From Lactobacillus kefiranofaciens (lineage in GTDB: Bacteria; Bacillota; Bacilli; Lactobacillales; Lactobacillaceae): a DNA stretch of 64,000 nucleotides. The DNA lies in the NCBI RefSeq assembly GCF_900103655.1, contig NZ_FMXC01000004.1, positions 1 to 64,000 on the forward strand, given 5' to 3'. Position 1 is the first letter of the stretch; every line of letters begins with the position of its first letter. This document shows, piece after piece, positions 58,053 through 64,000 of the stretch. The notes below the pieces were generated by a model. The model did no database searches. It was not told the origin of the DNA and worked only from the letters and a program-made list of their open reading frames with translations. A program made the position numbers and the translations under genes.

Positions 58053-58499
58053 ATGAAAGCAAGAATTGTCTACGCCAGCATGACTGGCAACGATGAAGAT
58101 ATGGCAGATATTTTAGAAGAAGATCTTCAAGATTATGGCTTTGACGTTGAAACTAGCGATGTAGGTTTTACTGACGCCAGCGATTATTTAGAATCTGATC
58201 TTTGTATTTTCGTCACCTATACTTATGGTGAAGGTGCAATGACCGATGAACTAGCAGACTTTTATGATGAATTAAAAGAACTAGATCTCACAGGCAAATA
58301 CTTCGCCGTGATGGGATCCGGCGACAAGACTTATGGCGAGCATTTTTGCGAAAATGTTTTTGATTACGAAAAAGCATTTAAGGCATGTGGCGCTAAAGAA
58401 ATTACCAAGCCTGTCACGATTGAAAACGCACCAGATGATGCTGCGATCGATTTAATCGACCAAGCAGCTGAGGAAATGAATGATCAACTAAATGGCTAA
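58053..58499 (+). CDS. Flavodoxin
   Basis: A 148-residue acidic FMN electron carrier. The phosphate-binding loop ASMTGNDEDMAD is at about residues 8-19 and the second FMN loop at YTYGEGAMTDELADFYDEL, followed by GSGDKTYGEHFCENV. Its partner reductase is not in the window. It overlaps the GtrA gene by 8 bp. A TATAAT lies at 58011-58016. Confidence 0.92.
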   Translation: MKARIVYASMTGNDEDMADILEEDLQDYGFDVETSDVGFTDASDYLESDLCIFVTYTYGEGAMTDELADFYDELKELDLTGKYFAVMGSGDKTYGEHFCENVFDYEKAFKACGAKEITKPVTIENAPDDAAIDLIDQAAEEMNDQLNG

Positions 58500-59016
58500 A
58501 AATAAAAAAAAAGTCACGGCAATTGATCAAGCGCAGATTCGCCAATTAGGTCAAAAGTTAATCAAGCGTCACCGTAATTTATGGGTGTACATGATTTTTG
58601 GATTTGTCGCTGCCTTAATCAATACTCTTGTCTTCATGGTGCTGCATTCCTGGTGGCACAGTGTAATGGTGATTTCTAATACTATCGCCTTCATTGTCTC
58701 TAATCTTGTCTCTTTTTATTTTAATCAGAAGGCAGTTTTTATTAACAATGTAGATCATGAACACACTACGTGGCATAAATTAATCGTATTTTTCACTTAC
58801 CGCATTATCAGTTTGATCCCTGATACATTGATTATGTTGGTCGGCTTATCCTGGCTTCATCTCAATGCTCTGCTAGTCAAGATTATCGATCAAGTTTTAG
58901 TAGGGGTATTTAACTACCTTACTACCAGATCCGTCTTTCAAAAACAAGAACATACAATGATTGAACGCGCGAAAATGCGACTTCAAGAACAAAAGCAAAA
59001 AAGAAACGGTAAATAA
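58492..59016 (+). CDS. GtrA family membrane protein
   Basis: A 174-residue protein with four membrane segments in the GtrA pattern (ALINTLVFMVLH, SNTIAFIVSNLVSFYFNQKAVF, and FFTYRIISLIPDTLIMLVG). GtrA proteins take part in flipping or transfer of lipid-linked sugars and in cell surface polysaccharide modification. N- and C-termini are basic. Probably co-translated with the flavodoxin gene. Confidence 0.88.
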   Translation: MAKNKKKVTAIDQAQIRQLGQKLIKRHRNLWVYMIFGFVAALINTLVFMVLHSWWHSVMVISNTIAFIVSNLVSFYFNQKAVFINNVDHEHTTWHKLIVFFTYRIISLIPDTLIMLVGLSWLHLNALLVKIIDQVLVGVFNYLTTRSVFQKQEHTMIERAKMRLQEQKQKRNGK

Positions 59017-59031
59017 TCCGTTTCTTTTTTA
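59003..59031 (+). terminator. Bidirectional terminator between GtrA gene and wecB
   Basis: Perfect stem GAAACGG / CCGTTTC, 8-base loop, T6 tail; A-run before the first arm serves the minus-strand gene. Confidence 0.85.
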
Positions 59032-59032
59032 T

Positions 59033-60175
59033 TTATTCAAAATCTTTTGGTTTTTGCACTGTCTTTTTATTAAAGTAATAGTAAATATCATCCATGATAC
59101 GGTCGCTAGCATGACCATCACCATACGGATTCTTAGCATTAGCCATTTTCTCATAGGCTGCTTTATTTTCAAGCAGTTCCAGCATGCTCTCGCGCACTTG
59201 CTCTACCTGAGTGCCCACCAGCTTTAAAGTACCAGCTTTCACCCCTTCTGGCCGCTCAGTTGTATCGCGCAATACCAAAACTGGCTTGCCCAAGCTTGGT
59301 GCTTCTTCCTGCACGCCGCCAGAATCAGTCATGATAAAGTAGCTGCGCTTAGCTAAATTATGAAAATCGACTACGTCCAATGGTTCAATCAAATGAATCC
59401 GGGGATCACCGCCTAAAACCTCATTGGCAACCTTTTGTACTCTGGGTGATAAGTGCACTGGATAAATTATTTCTACATCATCATGGCTGTCAATTACTTG
59501 CCGCATGACCTTAAATACCCGGCGCATTGGTTCACCTTGATTTTCGCGTCGGTGCATGGTTACCAAAATCACCTTATTCCCTGGTGTAATCTCATCCATG
59601 ACTGCGTGATGATAATCTTTTTGCACGGTTTGCTCCAAAGCATCGATTGCAGTATTACCGGTGACAAAAATATTTTCCGCATGATGATTTTCTTTTAACA
59701 AATTACTCTTAGATAATTCAGTTGGAGCGAAATACAAGTCAGCCAAATCATCAGTCATTTGCCGGTTCATCTCTTCAGGATAAGGGGAATACTTATTCCA
59801 CGTTCTAAGACCAGCTTCAACATGACCTAATGTCGTCTGCTGATAAAAAGTGGCTAAGCTAGCTGCAAAACTGGTCGTCGTATCGCCATGTACCAACACA
59901 ATATCTGGTTTTTCTTCTTTAATCACCTTAGATAAATCAATCATCACCTTGGAAGTAATATCTTCCAACGTTTGATTCTTGTGCATGATGTTGAAATCAT
60001 AGTCTGGCTTAATTTTAAAAATATTTAGCACCTGGTCCAACATTTCCCTATGCTGCGCACTAACAACTGTTACCTCGTCGAAACGTTTATCCTTTTTTAA
60101 TTTCAAGACTAACGGTGCCATTTTGATAGCCTCTGGTCTCGTGCCAAAGACCGTCATTACCTTTATTTTGTCCAT
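59033..60175 (-). CDS. wecB: UDP-N-acetylglucosamine 2-epimerase (non-hydrolysing)
   Basis: Interconverts UDP-GlcNAc and UDP-ManNAc, the donor for teichoic acid linkage units or polysaccharides. The 380-residue protein has GTRPEAIKMAPLVLKL (about 10-25), HGDTTTSFAA, GHVEAGLRT, VTMHRRENQG and TDSGGVQEEAPSLGKPVL. It fits with TagO encoded at 11.6 kb. Single gene on this strand. Confidence 0.95.
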   Translation of the reverse strand: MDKIKVMTVFGTRPEAIKMAPLVLKLKKDKRFDEVTVVSAQHREMLDQVLNIFKIKPDYDFNIMHKNQTLEDITSKVMIDLSKVIKEEKPDIVLVHGDTTTSFAASLATFYQQTTLGHVEAGLRTWNKYSPYPEEMNRQMTDDLADLYFAPTELSKSNLLKENHHAENIFVTGNTAIDALEQTVQKDYHHAVMDEITPGNKVILVTMHRRENQGEPMRRVFKVMRQVIDSHDDVEIIYPVHLSPRVQKVANEVLGGDPRIHLIEPLDVVDFHNLAKRSYFIMTDSGGVQEEAPSLGKPVLVLRDTTERPEGVKAGTLKLVGTQVEQVRESMLELLENKAAYEKMANAKNPYGDGHASDRIMDDIYYYFNKKTVQKPKDFE

Positions 60176-60262
60176 AATATTTCCTCCGCCAATTTCTTAC
60201 TATCATGCATCCTGTTAATATGCTTTAATAAAAGATGTATCAAAAGAAAGTTGGATATATTT

Positions 60263-60451
60263 ATGAATTCTAGTTTAATTTTTTTACTCACAACAGCTCT
60301 GTTTATCATTATTGGCTGTTTTTGCTTAGTGTTTGGTCTGGATAAAGCCAAACCACCTAAAACAAGAAAATACTTGTTGTATACCGCATTGATCTGCGTC
60401 TTTCTTGTCTGGGGATTAATCACATATATTATGCTTAACCCTTTAGGTTAA
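60263..60451 (+). CDS. Small two-segment membrane protein
   Basis: A 62-residue protein starting MNSSLIFLLTTALF, with hydrophobic segments at about 3-25 and 38-58 and a basic loop (DKAKPPKTRK) between. The RBS (GTTGGA) is modest. A minus-strand ORF covers part of it but lacks a credible RBS and shows no domain. It ends in a strong bidirectional terminator, which supports it as a real transcript. Confidence 0.55.
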   Translation: MNSSLIFLLTTALFIIIGCFCLVFGLDKAKPPKTRKYLLYTALICVFLVWGLITYIMLNPLG

Positions 60452-60452
60452 C

Positions 60453-60486
60453 AAAAAGTCATCTGGAAGTACCCAGATGACTTTTT
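60453..60486 (+). terminator. Bidirectional terminator between the small ORF and tRNA-Arg
   Basis: Perfect stem AAAAAGTCATCTGG / CCAGATGACTTTTT with a 5-base loop. It ends both the plus-strand small ORF and the minus-strand tRNA. Confidence 0.92.
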
Positions 60487-60489
60487 CTA

Positions 60490-60562
60490 TGACCCCGGTG
60501 AGATTCGAACTCACCTCTACGGTTTAGGAGACCATTGTTCTATCCAGATGAACTACGGGGTC
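60490..60562 (-). tRNA. tRNA-Arg (anticodon CCT)
   Basis: A 73-base cloverleaf on the minus strand. The acceptor GACCCCG pairs with CGGGGTC plus discriminator A. The anticodon stem ATGGT/ACCGT has the loop CTCCTAA, giving anticodon CCT for the rare codon AGG. The T-arm is GTGAG-TTCGAAT-CTCAC. CCA is not encoded. Confidence 0.95.
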
Positions 60563-60568
60563 AAACCT

Positions 60569-60608
60569 AAGATTAACTTTACCAAAAAATAGCAAAATAG
60601 TTAATCTT
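60569..60608. repeat. Perfect 10-bp inverted repeat with 20-bp loop
   Basis: AAGATTAACT (60569-60578) and AGTTAATCTT (60599-60608). It lies between the PTS IIC stop and the tRNA start. On the plus strand T residues follow, but there is no plus-strand gene to end; on the minus strand it may overlap the tRNA promoter. Confidence 0.5.
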
Positions 60609-60613
60609 TTTTT

Positions 60614-61942
60614 CTAAAATTGTGTACTAAAAAATGTTTTTGGATTATTCGTATCCGCAATTTTATCCGCTGCAATAACAAATGGTGACCAAATTGCCAA
60701 GGCGATCAGCATATCAACAATACTCAAAATAATGGCTCGCCAATCATAATTGCAAGCTAAAAATGGCCCGATAATTGGTGGCATGATGCTTGGCACCGCT
60801 ACCTGGACGGGATTCACCAGCCCCATTACGCTGATCCAATAAGAAAAAGCCACATTAACTACCGGCGTTAGTAAAAATGGAATCAAATAAACCGGATTGA
60901 GCACTACTGGCAAGCCTAATAAAATCGGTTCCCCAATATTAAAGATGCCCGGTGCTAAGGAGATTTTAGCAATTGTGCGGTAGTCTGTTCGCTTAGAAAA
61001 GATTAAAATCGCCACAATCAGCATTAATGTGCCTCCAGCTCCGCCAAACCAGGCAAAGACATCAAAGGAGCCACGCACCCACAAGTAAGGTGGGACATGA
61101 CCATTACAAATCGCCGTAATATTGCCGTTTTGTGCAGTTAGCCAGATTGAATCAAAAATCGGCGACAATACTCCTAAACCATTAATTCCAAAGAACCAAA
61201 AGACCTGTACTAGCAAAGTAACCAATAGGACGGTCCCAAAACCTTGGCCCCATTTTACCAAAGGTTCTTGGATACTGGTTAATAACCAATTGCCAAAATA
61301 TTTACCCTTCATTACCTGGAACAAATAATTAATTCCGCCGATGCTAAAAATTGCAATCATTGCCGGAATCATTGAATCAAAGGCCGCTTGCTCTGCATGA
61401 GGCAAATTAGCCTTCATCTGGATCATAATTCGACCTTTATAGCAGGCTAGATAAATTGCAAAACCAATCGAACCAAATAAAATAGCCGTAAACAAACCAG
61501 TTGTCGAAAACTGACTAATATCAAAGGCATTTTTTACCGCGATGTTGTCACCATGAAACTTAATTTGAGCTACATTTGCGATACTTAAGGCAAATGAAGA
61601 CAGCGACACAATCGCTGCAGCTAAGCGGTTGCCCTCAAATGCTTTAGCTAGTTGATAGCCTAAAGCTAAAGCAAAGAAGAATGCATAGAGCGAAAAAGTT
61701 CCGCGCCAAACTAAATTACTGATGGAAACTAGGGGCTGCATTAGATAAGCGAATGTCTCCCAGCCTAGATGATCCCGAGCGGCGATAACCAGACTCTTGA
61801 TTAAAACCGCTAAAGATCCAGCAATCGTAATCGGCATTAAGGAAATGAAGGCATCCCTAAGAGCCACCAACCATCTAATCTGACCCAACCTGCTAGCCAA
61901 CGGCAAAACATAATCTTCCAGCCATCTAACTAATCGATTCAT
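60614..61942 (-). CDS. PTS IIC component, lactose/cellobiose family
   Basis: A 442-residue sugar permease with about ten hydrophobic segments. The IIC signature FNIGEPILLGLPVVLNP (GEP motif) is clear and the N-terminus MNRLVRWLEDYVLPLASRLGQ is that of CelB-like proteins. No IIA, IIB or glycosidase gene is near, so it must borrow partner proteins or act elsewhere. The sugar is unknown. It overlaps the helicase stop by 4 bp. Confidence 0.9.
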   Translation of the reverse strand: MNRLVRWLEDYVLPLASRLGQIRWLVALRDAFISLMPITIAGSLAVLIKSLVIAARDHLGWETFAYLMQPLVSISNLVWRGTFSLYAFFFALALGYQLAKAFEGNRLAAAIVSLSSFALSIANVAQIKFHGDNIAVKNAFDISQFSTTGLFTAILFGSIGFAIYLACYKGRIMIQMKANLPHAEQAAFDSMIPAMIAIFSIGGINYLFQVMKGKYFGNWLLTSIQEPLVKWGQGFGTVLLVTLLVQVFWFFGINGLGVLSPIFDSIWLTAQNGNITAICNGHVPPYLWVRGSFDVFAWFGGAGGTLMLIVAILIFSKRTDYRTIAKISLAPGIFNIGEPILLGLPVVLNPVYLIPFLLTPVVNVAFSYWISVMGLVNPVQVAVPSIMPPIIGPFLACNYDWRAIILSIVDMLIALAIWSPFVIAADKIADTNNPKTFFSTQF

Positions 61943-63162
61943 TTCTTCCCTTTCAAATAATGAGGATGATATCCCTTATTTTTATTATGCTTCTTGCGCT
62001 TCTTCTTTTTCTTAAGTACAGCTTTTTCAATTTGCTGTTCTACATGCTTAGCCTTCTTCTTAGGCCGGTCAGTAGTCAAATGATAACCTGCAAAATAAAC
62101 CCGCTTAATTTCAACTTCATCAGCCATTAATTTCTTCAAATCACGAAAATCATGGTCATCACCTAAGGTAACTACATAGCCTTCAGCATTCATTCGACCG
62201 GTTCTACCTGCTCGATGCAAATAAGTATTAGACTCACTAGGAATGTCAAAATTAATGACATAAGTTACGCCCGGGATATCTAAACCGCGGGCAGCTAAGT
62301 CCGTTGCCAAAAGCAGCTTAGCCTTGCCCGTTGCTAAATCATGCAAGGCTTTTTCACGCCGTTCTTTGCCAAATTCATTCGCCAATAATTCAAATCTAGT
62401 CTTAGTATGACCAAAAATCCCAGCAAAGCGCATCATCGTTTTATTAGAATCAAAAAATAAAATGCCCTTGAAGTGATCCAGCTTAGTCATTCGCTGTAAG
62501 AATTCAATCTTATGTTGATTATCAACCTGTAAGAAATAATGCTTCGTGGTCGATTTTTGCTCCTGGCGCACATCGATTAATAAAAAATTGCGCGCAAAAA
62601 TCTCTTCACAGTTCTTAGTAATTTCAGAATCAGTCGCTCCAAAGAGCAGAATCTGGCTATCTGGATCTAAATTCTGACCTAATGCGGATAAAAGTTCTAA
62701 CTTGGCAAACTCTAAAATATCATCTGCTTCATCAATAATTAAACTCTTGATCTGACTAGTCTTAATCCGGTTAGCTGAGAAAAAGTCGAAAAATCTTCCT
62801 GGTGTAGCAACCACTACTTCGGGATGCTTTTTCTTCAACTTATCTTCTTGACGCTTCCGGTTGCCGGCACCAACTAGACTAACTCCAGTTAAGCCAAGTG
62901 CGTGCAAATAAGGATTGATCGCGTGACGAATCTGCACTGCCAATTCCGTAGTTGGTGCTAAAATAACTACGCTGTTAGCCTTGCCTTTTAGCGTCCGCTC
63001 TAATACCGGAATAGCATAGGCCAGCGTCTTGCCTGTCCCTGTTTTGGCTAAGCCGACTACACTTGCGCCATTTCTGATTGCTTCATAGCTAGCTTTTTGA
63101 ATTAAAGTAGGCTGATCTTTATGCTCTTTTTGTAAAACTTGTTTAACTTCTGCTTGATACAT
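61939..63162 (-). CDS. DEAD-box RNA helicase (CshB-like)
   Basis: A 407-residue ATP-dependent RNA helicase. Motifs in order: Q motif region, GLAKTGTGKTLAY (I), TPGR (Ib), IDEADD (II, DEAD variant), GATDSE (III; SAT is replaced by GAT), and HRAGRTGRM (VI). The tail is very rich in Lys (KKKKKRKKHNKNKG), likely for RNA binding. Overlaps the GH25-like gene by one base upstream and the IIC gene by 4 bp downstream. Confidence 0.92.
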   Translation of the reverse strand: MYQAEVKQVLQKEHKDQPTLIQKASYEAIRNGASVVGLAKTGTGKTLAYAIPVLERTLKGKANSVVILAPTTELAVQIRHAINPYLHALGLTGVSLVGAGNRKRQEDKLKKKHPEVVVATPGRFFDFFSANRIKTSQIKSLIIDEADDILEFAKLELLSALGQNLDPDSQILLFGATDSEITKNCEEIFARNFLLIDVRQEQKSTTKHYFLQVDNQHKIEFLQRMTKLDHFKGILFFDSNKTMMRFAGIFGHTKTRFELLANEFGKERREKALHDLATGKAKLLLATDLAARGLDIPGVTYVINFDIPSESNTYLHRAGRTGRMNAEGYVVTLGDDHDFRDLKKLMADEVEIKRVYFAGYHLTTDRPKKKAKHVEQQIEKAVLKKKKKRKKHNKNKGYHPHYLKGKK

Positions 63163-63881
63163 TATTGTGTTAACTGTCCATATCTCTCTTTATATTGACT
63201 AACGGTTCCGTTATACGCGTACATGGTAATGTCTTTTTCTAAACCGGCAACATTCTTCACGCGTCCATTAGTGGTATAACGCCAGAATGAATACTTCAGC
63301 TTGCTAGGTGCCTTGCTAGGTGCCTTGCTATCTTCTGACATTAACATCGTTTGATTATCGAAGTAACGCCGATAACGTTGATCTACCTCGACCATGACCT
63401 TCTTATTGCGCTGCTGCAGCATCCCCACAAATTTGCTCATTGACTTGAGATATTTACTCGAGCGACTGTTTACTGCTGGAACAACCAAAATTGGCAGACT
63501 ACCTGTATTATCACCAACTTGTTTAAAGAAATAGCGATAATGCTGCAGAGGCGTTGATTCATTGCTATAAGAAATGATGCTGCCGAAGGCCAACTTGGTT
63601 CCCAGAATCTGATCACGGTAGGATAAATAATTCTCATCAAAATATGATCGTCCTTGCGTTGCTTTCAAATAGACAAAGGAGATGCCATTAGCCTGCAATT
63701 TATGCAAATCTACATAATCAATCTCTTGATTAAGCTGAATACCAATAGCACTAGTATTGGCATCCGGAGGCAAAGTGGTTTGCCTCTTAAAATTAAAAAA
63801 GCCAATTAAAAGAAACGCAATTGCCAAAATAAGCAAAGTAATAATTGTTGGCAAAGTATACTTATGATGATATCTTTTCAT
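63162..63881 (-). CDS. GH25-like (lysozyme-fold) membrane-anchored protein, probably inactive
   Basis: A 239-residue protein with a membrane segment near the N-terminus (about 10-30) and an extracellular GH25-like domain (about 45-239). GH25 landmarks are recognisable: ISFVYLKATQG (usual KATEG) and FWRYTTNGRVKNVAG. The catalytic residues are not: the usual first Asp (GIDVS) reads GIQLN, and the LDxE strand reads ILVVPAVN. A 12-bp tandem repeat encodes SKAPSKAPSK at about 193-202. I chose the ATG at 63881, with GGGGGAAAGG upstream. Confidence 0.75.
   Translation of the reverse strand: MKRYHHKYTLPTIITLLILAIAFLLIGFFNFKRQTTLPPDANTSAIGIQLNQEIDYVDLHKLQANGISFVYLKATQGRSYFDENYLSYRDQILGTKLAFGSIISYSNESTPLQHYRYFFKQVGDNTGSLPILVVPAVNSRSSKYLKSMSKFVGMLQQRNKKVMVEVDQRYRRYFDNQTMLMSEDSKAPSKAPSKLKYSFWRYTTNGRVKNVAGLEKDITMYAYNGTVSQYKERYGQLTQ
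63307..63336. repeat. 12-bp in-frame tandem repeat in the GH25-like gene
   Basis: The unit ggtgccttgcta (plus strand) occurs twice in a row, preceded by a partial copy cttgcta. It adds SKAP units to the protein without a frameshift. Confidence 0.85.
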
Positions 63882-63986
63882 GGCCTTTCCCCCTGCCAAT
63901 ATTTTAACCAAATTTTACCTTATTATCCAACTCTAAAAAATAAATGTGCTAAAATAACTTAAATATATTATTTGAAGGTGAAGCAT

Positions 63987-64000
63987 GTGAAACGACAAAT
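63987..64000 (+). CDS. Start of an unknown gene (cut by window edge)
   Basis: GAAGGTGA is followed by a GTG start at 63987 and the codons for M-K-R-Q before the window ends. The upstream ATG is directly followed by TGA, so GTG is the likely start. Product unknown. Confidence 0.5.

Noticed and set aside
60163-60423. Minus-strand ORF of 86 codons next to wecB
   Set aside because: It overlaps the wecB start and the hydrophobic plus-strand ORF, has no good RBS and no domain.
1-64000. CRISPR array, prophage or toxin-antitoxin system
   Set aside because: No regularly spaced repeats, phage structural genes or recognisable toxin-antitoxin pair were seen.

Overview
The window is ordinary core chromosome of a low-GC, Gram-positive lactic acid bacterium. 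The protein set fits Lactobacillus of the acidophilus/helveticus/crispatus group: a long-form HPF, ClpE, DUF1149 and DUF1827 proteins, oleate hydratase, a mevalonate pathway and no visible respiratory genes. I cannot name the species from sequence alone. Most genes are on the minus strand. The left edge holds the end of an ISL3-type insertion sequence.

Layout, left to right. 1-8.9 kb: IS remnant, then trxB, gpsA, lgt, hprK, a small membrane protein, prfB (with its programmed frameshift), secA and hpf. 8.9-24 kb: comFC-comFA, yigZ, tagO, rny, recA, pgsA, rodZ, the ymfI-ymfH-ymfF set, ftsK, a DUF1149 gene and trmL. 24-33 kb: an AI-2E family permease, an orphan PTS IIA protein, a P-type cation ATPase, a phosphogluconolactonase, a VTT membrane protein and oleate hydratase. 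33-43.5 kb: rluD-like gene (broken), nadK, relQ, a CYTH protein, spxH, coiA, mecA, spx, ptsI-ptsH and clpE. This is a stress, proteolysis and competence cluster in the order known from Bacillus. 43.5-51.5 kb: DUF1827, prfC, a CBS-domain protein, recX, an rRNA methyltransferase, a 400-bp gene-free stretch and a broken alpha/beta hydrolase. 51.5-57.9 kb: mvaS-mvaA-thiolase, galU, yihY, map. 58-64 kb: flavodoxin, GtrA protein, UDP-GlcNAc 2-epimerase, tRNA-Arg(CCT), PTS IIC, DEAD-box helicase, a GH25-like protein and the start of one more gene.

The most interesting signal is regulatory. A nearly identical element (a T-tract followed by GCGTAATAA) precedes comFA, recA and coiA, three genes that belong to the late-competence regulon of streptococci. 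I read it as the binding site of a ComX/SigH-type competence sigma factor. The recA copy lies upstream of a normal promoter and an SOS-like box. The coiA copy shares its T-tract with the mecA terminator.

Three genes appear broken by small events: comFA by an in-frame TAA, a RluA-family pseudouridine synthase by a perfect 19-bp tandem duplication, and an alpha/beta hydrolase by one extra base in a C5 tract. A CIRCE operator sits inside a near-consensus promoter of clpE. I saw no CRISPR array, prophage or obvious new multi-gene defence system.
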